Below, piece by piece: positions 8,300-22,481 of a DNA stretch of 64,000 bases. The notes under the pieces are model-generated. The model made no database searches. It had not been told where the DNA came from and saw only the letters and a list, made by a program, of their open reading frames with translations. The stretch lies in NCBI RefSeq assembly GCF_900111685.1, contig NZ_FOHX01000017.1, positions 124,001 through 188,000 on the forward strand. Direction: 5' to 3'. The stretch's first letter is position 1. Each line of letters starts with the position of its first letter. The position numbers and the translations under genes were made by a program. Origin of the DNA: Nonomuraea wenchangensis. GTDB taxonomy: Bacteria; Actinomycetota; Actinomycetes; Streptosporangiales; Streptosporangiaceae.

Positions 8300-11170
8300 G
8301 TGAGACGACTCGGCCGCGCGCTCGCCGCTCTCCTGCTCCTCCCCGCCGGCTGGCTCGTGCTGTCGAGCCCGCCCGCGCGGGCGCTGCCGCCGGCGTTCCA
8401 GCGGCAGACCGTGCTCAGCGGGCTCACCCGGCCGACGAACGTGGAGTTCGCGCCGGACGGGCGGGTGTTCGTGGCGGAGAAGAGCGGCCTGATCAAGGTC
8501 TTCGACTCGCTGTCCGACACGACGCCGGCCGTCTACGCCGACCTGCGCACGCAGGTGCACAACTTCTGGGACCGGGGCCTGCTCGGCATGGCCCTGCATC
8601 CGGGCTTCCCCGCCGATCCGCGGCTGTACGTCCTCTACAGCCGCGACGCCGTGCCGGGCGGGACCGCGCCGCGCTGGGGGACCGCGGGCGCGACGGACGA
8701 CCCGTGCCCGACCCCGCCGGGCGCGACCGGTGACGGCTGCCTGATCACCGGCCGCCTGTCGGTCATCTCCCCCACGGGGGCCGAGACCCCGCTGATCACC
8801 GACTGGTGCCAGCAGCATCCCAGCCACTCGGTCGGCGACCTGCGCTTCGGTCCTGACGGCGCGCTGTACGCCTCGGCCGGCGACGGCGCCAGCTTCAACT
8901 TCGCCGACTACGGCCAGGACAACCTGACCAGCTCCGACGTCACCCCGGACAACCCGTGCGGCGATCCGCCCTCGCCGGTCGGCACGGCCCTGTCGCCGCC
9001 GTCGGCGGAGGGCGGGGCGCTGCGCTCGCAGGACGTGCGGACGAACGGCGACCCGGCCGGCCTCGACGGCTCACTGATCCGGATAAATCCGGATACGGGG
9101 GCGGCGGCCACCGGCAACCCCAACGCCGCCGACCCCGACCCCAACGCGGCCCGCATCGTCGCCCACGGCCTGCGCAACCCGTTCCGCATGACCGTGCGCC
9201 CCGGCACCTCGGAGATCTGGCTCGGCGAGGTCGGCTGGAACACCGTCGAGGAGATCAACCGGGTCGTCAGCCCCACCGCCGGCGTCACCAACTTCGGCTG
9301 GCCCTGCTACGAGGGCCTCGGCCGCCAGGGCGGCTACGACAACCTCGACCTGACGCTCTGCGAGAACCTGTACGCCGCCGGCGCCTCCGCCCACACCGCG
9401 CCGTACTTCGCCTGGAACCACAACGCCCGCCCCGCCCCGAACGACCCCTGCCCGTCGGGCGGCTCCTCGGCCAGCGGCGTCGCCTTCCACAGCGGCGGCG
9501 GCTACCCGGCGGCCTACGACGGCGCGCTGTTCTTCTCCGACTACAGCCGCCAGTGCGTCTGGGTGATGACCAAGGGCGCGAACGGCCTGCCCGACCCGGC
9601 CACGATCCAGACCTTCGACTCCGGCATGCCCACGGTCGAGCTGGAGACGGGCCCCGGCGGCGACCTGTTCGCCGTGGACTACGACCACGGGACGCTGGTC
9701 CGCTACATCTACGCCAACACCCCGCCCACGGCGGTCATCGGGGCGAGCGCCACCTCCGGCGCGGCGCCGCTGGCCGTGACGTTCTCCGGCGCCTCCTCCG
9801 TCGACGCCGACGGCGACCCGCTCACCTACGCCTGGGACCTCGACGGCGACGGCGAGCTGGACGACTCCACCGCCGTCGCGCCGTCGTTCACGTACGCCCA
9901 GCCGGGCTCGTACACCGTGCGCCTGCGGGTCCAGGACGGCAGGGGCGGCCAGGGCGACGCCTCGGTCACCGTCAACGTGGACAACACCGCGCCCACGGCG
10001 GCCATCGCCGCGCCGTCGGCCACCACCACCTGGGCCGTCGGCCAGACGATCGCCTTCTCCGGCAGCGGCAGCGACGCCCAGGACGGCACGGTCCCCGGCT
10101 CGCGCATGCACTGGGCGCTGATCCTGCACCACTGCCCGGGCACCTGCCACGAGCACGAGATCACCGTGTTCACCGGCGCGAGCGGGTCCTTCCAGGCCCC
10201 TGACCACGACTATCCGTCCCATCTGGAGCTGCGGCTCACGGTGACCGACGCCCAGGGGCTGAGCGACACGAAGAGCGTGCTGCTCCAGCCGCGCACGGTG
10301 AACCTGACCTTCCAGTCGTCGCCGCCCGGCCTGCGGATCGGCTTCAACAGCGAGCAGCCGATCACCCCGTTCACCAGGACCGTGATCGTCGGCTCCGGCA
10401 ACTCGGTCTCCGCGCCCTCGCCGCAGTCGGCGGGCGGCGGCAGCCACTCCTTCGCGTCGTGGTCGGACGGGGGCGCGGCGACCCACCAGATCGTGGCCCC
10501 GGCGACCGCGACGACCTACACGGCGACGTACCAGCCGACGGCGGCGGTCCCCGGCCTGGTGGCGGCGTACGGGATGAACGAGGGCGTCGGCTCGACGGTC
10601 GCCGACGCCTCCGGGGGCGGCAACACCGGCACCCTGACCTCGACGACGTGGAACACCTCAGGCCGCTACGGCGGCGCGCTGTCCTTCAACGGCACCTCGA
10701 GCTGGATCACCGTCCCGGACGCGCCGAGTCTCCGCCTGACCACCGGCATGACCGTCGAAGCCTGGGTGCGCCCCACGACCGTCACCGGCTGGCGCACCGT
10801 CGTCATGAAACAGCACGCCGCCGGGGAGGCGTACACCCTGACCGCGGGAAGCGACACCAACCGCCCCCACACCGCGATCCACACCACCAGCCTCGGCGAC
10901 ATCGGCGCCCCGAGCCAGCTGCCGCTCAACACCTGGTCCCACCTGGCCGCCACCTACGACGCCACGACCCTGCGCCTCTACGTCAACGGCACCCAGGTGG
11001 CCCAGAACTACAAGACCGGTGCCATCCGCACCGACAACGGCGTCCTGCGCATCGGCGGCAACAGCCTGTGGGGCGAGTACTTCGCCGGCCTCATCGACGA
11101 GGTCCGCCTCTACAACCGGGCCCTCTCCCCCGCCGAGATCCAGTCCGACCTGAACACCGCGGTCGGCTGA
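8300..11170 (+). CDS. secreted PQQ-dependent sugar dehydrogenase-like protein with PKD and LamG domains
   Basis: A 956-residue exported multidomain protein. A signal peptide (about 1-29, ending ARA) precedes a glucose/sorbosone dehydrogenase beta-propeller (about 30-475) with RPTNVEFAPDGRVFVAEKSG, GLLGMALHPGF, GLRNPFRM and GEVGWNTVEEIN. A PKD domain (about 478-560, DADGDPLTYAWDLDGDGE), a second Ig-like module, a Gly/Ser repeat-type module (about 670-745) and a C-terminal concanavalin-like LamG domain (about 750-956) follow. The family oxidises sugars in the wall space; the accessory domains suggest polysaccharide binding. It starts at GTG 8300 after a GGGGG site. Confidence 0.88.
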   Translation: MRRLGRALAALLLLPAGWLVLSSPPARALPPAFQRQTVLSGLTRPTNVEFAPDGRVFVAEKSGLIKVFDSLSDTTPAVYADLRTQVHNFWDRGLLGMALHPGFPADPRLYVLYSRDAVPGGTAPRWGTAGATDDPCPTPPGATGDGCLITGRLSVISPTGAETPLITDWCQQHPSHSVGDLRFGPDGALYASAGDGASFNFADYGQDNLTSSDVTPDNPCGDPPSPVGTALSPPSAEGGALRSQDVRTNGDPAGLDGSLIRINPDTGAAATGNPNAADPDPNAARIVAHGLRNPFRMTVRPGTSEIWLGEVGWNTVEEINRVVSPTAGVTNFGWPCYEGLGRQGGYDNLDLTLCENLYAAGASAHTAPYFAWNHNARPAPNDPCPSGGSSASGVAFHSGGGYPAAYDGALFFSDYSRQCVWVMTKGANGLPDPATIQTFDSGMPTVELETGPGGDLFAVDYDHGTLVRYIYANTPPTAVIGASATSGAAPLAVTFSGASSVDADGDPLTYAWDLDGDGELDDSTAVAPSFTYAQPGSYTVRLRVQDGRGGQGDASVTVNVDNTAPTAAIAAPSATTTWAVGQTIAFSGSGSDAQDGTVPGSRMHWALILHHCPGTCHEHEITVFTGASGSFQAPDHDYPSHLELRLTVTDAQGLSDTKSVLLQPRTVNLTFQSSPPGLRIGFNSEQPITPFTRTVIVGSGNSVSAPSPQSAGGGSHSFASWSDGGAATHQIVAPATATTYTATYQPTAAVPGLVAAYGMNEGVGSTVADASGGGNTGTLTSTTWNTSGRYGGALSFNGTSSWITVPDAPSLRLTTGMTVEAWVRPTTVTGWRTVVMKQHAAGEAYTLTAGSDTNRPHTAIHTTSLGDIGAPSQLPLNTWSHLAATYDATTLRLYVNGTQVAQNYKTGAIRTDNGVLRIGGNSLWGEYFAGLIDEVRLYNRALSPAEIQSDLNTAVG

Positions 11171-11237
11171 TCCTTCGCATCCGCGCCATCCTGCAGAATT
11201 CTGGGGCAGGATCGGGAATGCGGGCGCGCTCACAAGG

Positions 11238-11309
11238 GTTGAGTCGAGTAGGCTCAAGTCGTTTGACAAAGACGACCGTCATCCGTAGCTTGAGTCCGAC
11301 CGACTCAAC
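11238..11309 (+). promoter_or_regulatory. dnaK promoter with two HAIR (HspR) operators
   Basis: HspR inverted repeats follow CTTGAGT-N7-ACTCAAG. Site 2 at 11289-11309 is CTTGAGT-N7-ACTCAAC (one mismatch); site 1 at 11238-11258 is GTTGAGT-N7-GCTCAAG (two mismatches). Between them, TTGACA (11263-11268), a 17-base spacer and TAGCTT (11286-11291) make a vegetative promoter whose -10 overlaps site 2. HspR bound there would block RNA polymerase. The hspR gene is the fourth gene of the operon, giving feedback control. Confidence 0.9.
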
Positions 11310-11330
11310 TTTGACCACAAGGACGTACTC

Positions 11331-13198
<1,868 letters not shown>

Positions 13199-13199
<1 letters not shown>

Positions 13200-13819
13200 T
13201 GCTGCCGCGTGACAACGGGCACGAGGAGCCGGTGATCCGCGACAACCGCAAGATCGACCCGGAGACGGGGCTGCCCCGCGAGCCCGACGCCGCCCAGGAG
13301 ACGGCGGCCAGGCCCGAGGCCCCGGCCGCCGGTCCCGCCGCCGACGGCGAGCTGGCCATCCAGCTCGCCGAACGCACCGCGGACCTGCAGCGGCTCCAGG
13401 CCGAATACGTCAACTACCGCAAGCGCGTCGAGCGCGACCGCGCCGCGGTCAGGGAGCAGGCGGTGGCGGGCGCGCTGACCGAGCTCCTGCCCGTGCTCGA
13501 CGACATAGGCCGCGCCCGCGACCACGGCGAGCTCACCGGCGGCTTCGCGAAGGTGGCGGAGTCGCTGGAGGCGACGCTCACCAAGCTGGGCCTCACCGCT
13601 TACGGGCAGAAGGGCGACCCCTTCGACCCGACCATCCACGAGGCGCTGATGCACAGCTACTCCGAGGATGTGAGCGAGGCCAGCGCGGTCGAGGTGTTCC
13701 AGCTCGGCTACCGCATGGGCGAGCGCGTCCTGCGGCCGGCGCGAGTGGCCGTGGCCGAGCCCGCCGAGCCCCAGGAGCCCGCCGCGGGCGGCCAGGGTGA
13801 AACCGAAGACGAAAGCTGA
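13199..13819 (+). CDS. grpE: nucleotide exchange factor GrpE
   Basis: About 206 residues. Releases ADP from DnaK. An acidic, disordered N-terminus is followed by a long coiled coil (LAERTADLQRLQAEYVNYRKR) and the C-terminal beta domain with GDPFDPTIHEAL and YRMGERVLRPARV. GTG 13196 and ATG 13199 are both in frame; AAGGA at 13188-13192 is six bases from the ATG, which I prefer. The start overlaps the dnaK stop (TGATG), so the two are translationally coupled. Confidence 0.96.
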
Positions 13820-13838
13820 CGAGGACGAAGGGCCGTAG

Positions 13839-15014
<1,176 letters not shown>

Positions 15015-15017
15015 CCG

Positions 15018-15368
15018 ATGGACGCCAACTATTTCGACCTGTCCGACGACACACCCGTCTATGTGATCTCGGTGGCCGCGCAGTTGTCCGGGCTGCATCC
15101 GCAGACCCTGCGCCAGTACGACCGGCTCGGCCTGGTCAGCCCCGGCCGTACGGCCGGGCGCGGCCGCCTCTACTCCACAAGGGACATCATCCAGCTCCGC
15201 GAGGTGCAGCGGCTCTCCCAGGAAGAGGGCATCAACCTCGCGGGCATCAAGCGGATTCTCGAGCTCGAGAACGAGACCCTGCGGTTGCGCGAGGAGGTTC
15301 ACCGCCTGCGCGCCGAGATGCGCATGGTCAGAGCGCTGATCCGCTACGAGCTGCCACCGGGGGCCTGA
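15018..15368 (+). CDS. hspR: heat-shock repressor HspR, MerR family
   Basis: A 116-residue regulator. It has an N-terminal MerR-type winged helix (VISVAAQLSGLHPQTLRQYDRLGL) with a basic wing and a C-terminal coiled coil (LELENETLRLREEVHRLRAEM). Binds HAIR sites such as those before dnaK, with DnaK as co-repressor, and is titrated away during heat stress. It starts three bases after the dnaJ stop and is followed by clpB after seven bases, placing clpB in the same operon. Confidence 0.96.
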   Translation: MDANYFDLSDDTPVYVISVAAQLSGLHPQTLRQYDRLGLVSPGRTAGRGRLYSTRDIIQLREVQRLSQEEGINLAGIKRILELENETLRLREEVHRLRAEMRMVRALIRYELPPGA

Positions 15369-15375
15369 GAAAGAC

Positions 15376-17949
<2,574 letters not shown>

Positions 17950-17967
17950 CGTACGACCTCCGCCCGG

Positions 17968-17997
17968 AGCCCGGGACCCGCTCGCGGGCCCCGGGCT
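17968..17997 (+). terminator. terminator hairpin after clpB
   Basis: AGCCCGGG at 17968-17975 pairs perfectly with CCCGGGCT at 17990-17997, and inner CCCG/CGGG bases extend the stem. It sits 19 bases after the clpB stop and is followed by TTCC but no long T-run, typical of high-GC terminators. Confidence 0.6.
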
Positions 17998-18010
17998 TCC
18001 GGCGTCTCAT

Positions 18011-18044
18011 GGCACGGTCATGGGATTTACGGCACGGTCATGGG
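18011..18044 (+). repeat. 14-bp direct repeat before a secreted-protein gene
   Basis: GGCACGGTCATGGG occurs at 18011-18024 and again at 18031-18044. The copies are 20 bases apart start to start, close to two helical turns, in the region upstream of the gene at 18163. It may be a tandem activator site. No match to a known box was recognised. Confidence 0.4.
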
Positions 18045-18162
18045 GTCGCCGGCTCGGTAAGGTTCGCCCCACCCTTCGGACAAGCCCCGCACCCGCCGTC
18101 CCCCGGCGGGCTAGCTTCGGCGTTCGTCAGACGAGCGACAACGACGACCAGGGGGCGTGCGA

Positions 18163-18849
18163 GTGCCATCCTACAAGTTCCGGACCATCGTCGCGACGGC
18201 CGCGCTGGCCGCGGGTGTGAGCTGGTTCGCCGCGGGCCCGACGGGCGCGGACACCTGCCGGGGAGCGCGGCAGGAGAACGTCTCGAGCAGCCTGCTCGGC
18301 TGCGCCGGGCGGGTGGAGGTGCGGCCGGAGGACGTGCCCGGCGGAGCGGCGATCACGCCGGAGGCCACCGACCTGGCCATGGCGGCCGGGCGGCTGGCCC
18401 GGCAGCTCGGGCTGACCGGCCTCGCCGCCGGGGGTGGGCTGCCGGGCAAGGTCGATCTCGGCGGCGTGCCGGCCAGTTGGGGGATGCCGCCCCTGTCCTT
18501 CTCCTCCCCTCGGGTCCGGCAGGCCGCGGCCGGACCGGCCGGGATGAGGGACCTGTCGACGGCGGCGTACGTCGCGGCCCTGCCGACGCTGCCCCAGGTG
18601 CCCGCCCTGTCCGGGACGCCGGCGCGCGGAAGCGCCTCCCGGGAGCTGAGGCCGCGCACCACGGTCGCCGCCTCTTCGGCGAACGACTCGCACGGGGTGC
18701 GGAAGCCGGTCGGCGAGGTGGGCTCGCAGGTCGTCGGCGAGCTGCTGCCGCAGGCGCTCGGCGACCTCGGCGACTCGCCGGTGCTGCCGGGACACGACGC
18801 GGGCCTGGCCGGCCTCACCGGCCTCGTCCAGGACCTCGGCCTCCACTGA
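18163..18849 (+). CDS. putative secreted protein of unknown function
   Basis: About 228 residues. A short basic start and hydrophobic TIVATAALAAGVSWFAAG form a signal peptide with a likely cleavage after TGA near residue 28. The mature part has two cysteines (TCRGAR, LLGCAGRV), a Pro/Gly/Ala-rich middle and a C-terminal VGSQVVGELLPQALGDLG segment similar in style to chaplin- or rodlin-like exported proteins but without their motifs. GTG 18157 and 18163 are possible starts; 18163 has better spacing from GGGGG. Reading frames also exist on the other strand; the signal peptide favours this one. Confidence 0.55.
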   Translation: MPSYKFRTIVATAALAAGVSWFAAGPTGADTCRGARQENVSSSLLGCAGRVEVRPEDVPGGAAITPEATDLAMAAGRLARQLGLTGLAAGGGLPGKVDLGGVPASWGMPPLSFSSPRVRQAAAGPAGMRDLSTAAYVAALPTLPQVPALSGTPARGSASRELRPRTTVAASSANDSHGVRKPVGEVGSQVVGELLPQALGDLGDSPVLPGHDAGLAGLTGLVQDLGLH

Positions 18850-18902
18850 CCCCCCGCCCGGAGGCCGTCCAGGACGATGGCCTCAGCGGGCACGGCGAAA
18901 TG

Positions 18903-18968
18903 GCGCGTGCACCCCGGTGGAACGGTGCACGCGCCGATCCCGGCGGCCCGCCCTGCTCAGGGCGGGCC
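18903..18968. terminator. paired hairpins between convergent genes
   Basis: Two perfect hairpins fill most of the gap. GCGCGTGCACC (18903-18913) pairs with GGTGCACGCGC (18924-18934) around a 10-base loop. GGCCCGCCCTG (18945-18955) pairs with CAGGGCGGGCC (18958-18968) with almost no loop. The second touches the stop codon of the minus-strand gene. Together they look like a bidirectional double terminator. Confidence 0.7.
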
Positions 18969-18969
18969 G

Positions 18970-19500
18970 TCAGTGGACGAGCGCGTCCAGTTCGTCCTCG
19001 GGCAGCCCGAGATCGACCCTGATGCGGTAGCGCGTACGCAGCGCCGCATCGTGCTCCGGGTCGCTCTCGTCGGATCCCAGCGCGGCCTGGGTCGCCCACT
19101 CCAGGCCGCCCCGCAGGTCTCCGTACGCCACCAGCGTCTCGGCGATCGTGTGAGCGGTCGCGGTCGAGACGCCGCCCTCAGCGCGTATGGTCTCGATGAC
19201 CTCTCTGGCCTCCTCCTGCCGGTCGAGCTCGAAGAGCGTGTCGGCGATGCCGGCACGCGGGTCGAAGCCCGTCTCGCCGCCATCTTCGAGCGCGCGCTGG
19301 AAACACTCCATCGCGCGCGCGGGCTGTCCGGCCGCCCGCCACTCCTCGGCGGCGAGAACCAGGATGGACGCCCTGGAGACGTCGCCCGACGAATATCCGA
19401 GCGCGACGTCGTAGAGCCGACTGGCCAGGGAATCGTGGTCGTCGGCCAGAAGGGCCTGCTCAAGCAGACGATCAAGGTGCTCACGGGTCACATGCGCCAC
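18970..19500 (-). CDS. TPR-like helical repeat protein
   Basis: A 176-residue soluble acidic protein made of helical pairs resembling tetratricopeptide repeats (ASILVLAAEEWRAAGQPARA, FQRALEDGG, AGIADTLFELDRQEEAREVI). Such proteins are protein-binding scaffolds; no catalytic motif is visible. It is transcribed away from the small membrane protein gene at 19668, with 167 bases between them. Conserved-looking but unassigned. Confidence 0.75.
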   Translation of the reverse strand: MAHVTREHLDRLLEQALLADDHDSLASRLYDVALGYSSGDVSRASILVLAAEEWRAAGQPARAMECFQRALEDGGETGFDPRAGIADTLFELDRQEEAREVIETIRAEGGVSTATAHTIAETLVAYGDLRGGLEWATQAALGSDESDPEHDAALRTRYRIRVDLGLPEDELDALVH

Positions 19501-19667
19501 ACCGTGAGACTACCGAGCCAGGTGCGCCTTTGCCCGGTCAATACGCATCGCCGGTGGGTCCGGATTTCGGTCACTCACCGGTAAAGACTGGTCACGCTCC
19601 GCGTGTTGACACTGCTTACGGGGGATATACGGATTGCTTTGCGTTCTCGCGAGCGGAAGGGGCTGTC

Positions 19668-20018
19668 ATGGGCATGTCCAAGCAGACGACCTTCGCGCTG
19701 GCGTGTGTGGTCGTGTTGTCGGCTCTGGTGCCCGGTGTCGCCGGCTATCTGACGGCCCGGATGGAGGCCATCGAGGCCGCGGAGCGCAACCTGCGGGCGC
19801 TGGAGGCGCGGCTGCAGTTGCGCGAGGCGAGGGACGCGCGGCCGGTGTCGTACTCGGTGCCCTGTCTGCGCACGCCGTCCACGCCGCAGTTGCAGGAGTT
19901 CTCGGCCAGCGCGCTCGGCCGCGAGGAGCACGCCGGGCGCGGGCGGCCGGGCGAGGCCGCCCCCGACTGGCTGCCCGGCCTGGTCCAGGACGTCGAGCGC
20001 GTCGTACGGAGCGAGTAG
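19668..20018 (+). CDS. small membrane-anchored coiled-coil protein
   Basis: A 116-residue protein with one N-terminal transmembrane helix (FALACVVVLSALVPGVAGYL) followed by a charged helix (RMEAIEAAERNLRALEARLQLREAR) likely to form a coiled coil, then a tail of low complexity. The ATG at 19668 has GAAGGGG just before it; the frame is open upstream, but those residues are not needed. It converges with the TetR gene, leaving seven bases. Function unknown. Confidence 0.65.
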   Translation: MGMSKQTTFALACVVVLSALVPGVAGYLTARMEAIEAAERNLRALEARLQLREARDARPVSYSVPCLRTPSTPQLQEFSASALGREEHAGRGRPGEAAPDWLPGLVQDVERVVRSE

Positions 20019-20025
20019 CCGCGGC

Positions 20026-20685
20026 TCAGACGGCCGGCGACAGGGATCTGAGCTGGCGCGACAGGAAGCCGCGGATGAGCTGCTTGGCCGCCTCGATCAT
20101 CTCGGGGTCGCCGTCGGGACGGCGGCGGAAGGCCAGCTTGAGCACCGCGTCGCCGGCCTCGACCGCCGCCAGCACCGACACGTCCAGCCTCGGGTCGTCG
20201 GCCAGGCCGAACTCGGTGAGGAACAGCCCGCGCAGGCGGCCGGCGATGACCGTGTTGTTCTCGGAGTCGGAGTCGAGCAGGTTGAGGTCGACGGCGTCGC
20301 CGAAGTGCAGGCTCTTGAAGCCGGCGACCGAGCGGTGCATGTCGACGTAGACGTCGATGATCGCGTCCACCGCCTCCCACCACCCCCGGTAGTCCTCCTC
20401 CAGGAAGCGGCGGTCGACCCGGCGGACGAACTCCTCGACGTTGCGCCGGGTGAGCTCCTGGGTGATGGCCCGTTTGTCCGGGAAGAACTGGTAGACCGAA
20501 CCGATCGCCACGCCCGCCCGCTCCGCGATGCGGGTGGTGGAAAGGGCCTCGTAGCCGGACTCGTCGAGCAGCTCGGCGCAGGCGTCGAGCATGCGCTCGA
20601 CGCGGCGCGCGCTGCGGCGCTGCGCGGGCCGCCGCCTCAGGGCGGGAGGCTGGGAGCAGTCGTTCTCAATCTGCGGCGAAGACAC
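20026..20685 (-). CDS. TetR-family transcriptional regulator
   Basis: A 219-residue repressor-type protein. The helix-turn-helix covers about residues 25-75 (RVERMLDACAELLDESGYEAL, TTRIAERAGVAIGSVYQFFPDK); a ligand-binding helical domain follows. It lies 60 bases after the EphD-like gene on the same strand, so the two may form one transcript, which is common for local regulators of lipid or xenobiotic oxidoreductases. The ligand is unknown. Confidence 0.9.
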   Translation of the reverse strand: MSSPQIENDCSQPPALRRRPAQRRSARRVERMLDACAELLDESGYEALSTTRIAERAGVAIGSVYQFFPDKRAITQELTRRNVEEFVRRVDRRFLEEDYRGWWEAVDAIIDVYVDMHRSVAGFKSLHFGDAVDLNLLDSDSENNTVIAGRLRGLFLTEFGLADDPRLDVSVLAAVEAGDAVLKLAFRRRPDGDPEMIEAAKQLIRGFLSRQLRSLSPAV

Positions 20686-20745
20686 GGATTCATCTTCTCC
20701 TGAAGACGCGATCGTTAGTTGGAAAATTTCTGGATTTCTCGCTCG

Positions 20746-22440
20746 TCACCCCAGCCGCGCCAGTCCCCGCATCAGCCTGGGCGAAATCCGGGAGAGCGCA
20801 TAACCTATTTCGGCTTCCAGGTTGACCGGAACGACCGCCTGATTACGGTCCACGGCCCGCAGAATGTGCGCGGCCACCCGCTCGGCCGGATACCGGCGGC
20901 GCGCCAGCCAGCGGACGGCCAGGTCCTTGCGGTCCGCGCCGACGTACGTGGTGTGCCCGGCCATGGGCGTGGACACGAACCCCGGGCAGACGACGCTCAC
21001 CCCGATGCCGTGCCCCGCCAGTTCGGCCCTCAGAACGTCGCTGAGCGCCTTCACGGCGGCCTTGGACACCGAGTACGCCGGCAGCAGCCGCGTCGGCGCG
21101 AACGCCGCCAGGGACGCGACGTTGACGAGGTGCCCGCCCTGCCCGCGCGCCACCATCGCCGCCCCGAACAGCCGGCAGCCGTGAACGACGCCCCAGAGAT
21201 TGACGTCGATCGTGCGCCGCCAGTGCTCGACGGTGTGATCGAGAATGGGGCCGGCGACGGTGATCCCGGCATTGTTGAGCACAATGTCCGGCACTCCATA
21301 TTCCGCAATGATATTTCGCGAAAAATCAACCATCTGATCGACATTCGCCACATCAACCTGTACGGCCCACGCCGTACCCCCGAGTTCCTTTCTGATCCCT
21401 TCAGCCACTCGGGCCGCGGCGGCCCCGTCCACGTCCGCGCACACCACCTCTCCCCCGTGCGCCGCGAACGCCCGTGCCGACGCCAGCCCGATCCCCGACC
21501 CCGCGCCGGTGACCACCACCAGCCGGTCGGTGAACGCCCGGCGCGCGGCGCCCGTCCGCGCCCGCCGTAACTCCCGCGACGGGGACGCGCCCTCGACGTG
21601 CGCGACGAACTCGGCGATCATGCTGGCCACCGTGTCGGGGCGGGCGCGCTGCGCCCAGTGCCCGGCGTCGATCCCGCGCCGCCAGAGCCGCGGCGTCCAC
21701 CGTTCGCACCAGCCCGCCAGCGCCGAGGTCAGGAAGGGGTCGTGCGCGGCGTCGAGGAGCTGCACGGGCAGGTCGATCACGGGCGGCCCGGCGCGGTCCC
21801 GCCGCCGCCGCAGCAGGTTCGCCCGGTAGAGCCAGAGGCCGTTGCGCGCGTCACGTACCAGGGTCGGGGCGGGATGGCCGTCGCTCGGTGGCGCGCCCTC
21901 GCGGCGCAGCCGGCGCGCCAGCAGCCGCGGCACCAGCGAGCGCCAGGCCAGCTCGGGCAGGACCGGGATCAGGAAGAACCCGATGTAGGCGGAGCGCGCG
22001 AGCTGCGTGAGCCGGTCCCGCCGCCCGCCGTGCCGGGCGAAGTCCGCCATGTGCCGCCCACCAGGACCGCCGAGGCTGGTGAACGAGGCCAGCCGCTCGC
22101 GCAGCCCGGCCCGCCCGGCCGCCTCCCACCCCTGCACCGATCCCCAGTCGTGCCCCACCAGGTGGACCTTCCGCCCGCCCGCCACCGCGTCGAGCACCGC
22201 CCGCAGGTCGTCCATCAGGCGGTCGAGGCCGTAGTCGCGGCGGTCACGTGGCCCGGTCGAGGCCCCGGCCCCTCGTACGTCGTAGCGCACCACGTGGAAA
22301 CGGCCGGACAGCCGAGCCGCGACCTCGTCCCAGACGCGGTGCGTGTCCGGATAGCCGTGGAGGAGCAGCACGACCGGATCGGCGGGGTCGCCGTCCGTGT
22401 AGACCGCCAGCCGCACGTCGCCGGACTCGACCCACCGCAT
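20746..22440 (-). CDS. EphD-like fusion: alpha/beta hydrolase (epoxide hydrolase type) plus short-chain dehydrogenase
   Basis: A 564-residue two-domain protein. Domain 1 (about 1-290) is an epoxide-hydrolase-like fold with HGYPDTHRVWDEV, nucleophile Asp in GHDWGSVQGWE near residue 95, an acid in DAAHDPF and catalytic His in AGHWAQ. Domain 2 (about 300-564) is an SDR with TGAGSGIG near 310, NNAG, and catalytic YSVSK near 455. The same fusion is known from Mycobacterium EphD, linked to mycolate metabolism; this genus context differs, so the lipid substrate is open. ATG 22440 has AGGGGG upstream. Confidence 0.88.
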   Translation of the reverse strand: MRWVESGDVRLAVYTDGDPADPVVLLLHGYPDTHRVWDEVAARLSGRFHVVRYDVRGAGASTGPRDRRDYGLDRLMDDLRAVLDAVAGGRKVHLVGHDWGSVQGWEAAGRAGLRERLASFTSLGGPGGRHMADFARHGGRRDRLTQLARSAYIGFFLIPVLPELAWRSLVPRLLARRLRREGAPPSDGHPAPTLVRDARNGLWLYRANLLRRRRDRAGPPVIDLPVQLLDAAHDPFLTSALAGWCERWTPRLWRRGIDAGHWAQRARPDTVASMIAEFVAHVEGASPSRELRRARTGAARRAFTDRLVVVTGAGSGIGLASARAFAAHGGEVVCADVDGAAAARVAEGIRKELGGTAWAVQVDVANVDQMVDFSRNIIAEYGVPDIVLNNAGITVAGPILDHTVEHWRRTIDVNLWGVVHGCRLFGAAMVARGQGGHLVNVASLAAFAPTRLLPAYSVSKAAVKALSDVLRAELAGHGIGVSVVCPGFVSTPMAGHTTYVGADRKDLAVRWLARRRYPAERVAAHILRAVDRNQAVVPVNLEAEIGYALSRISPRLMRGLARLG

Positions 22441-22481
22441 CGCGACCCCCTGTTGGACGCTCCGTCCGGAATATAGATCCC

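Noticed and set aside
18127..18893. Two minus-strand frames opposite the secreted protein at 18163
   Set aside because: Neither has a start context or a recognisable motif, whereas the plus frame has a convincing signal peptide.
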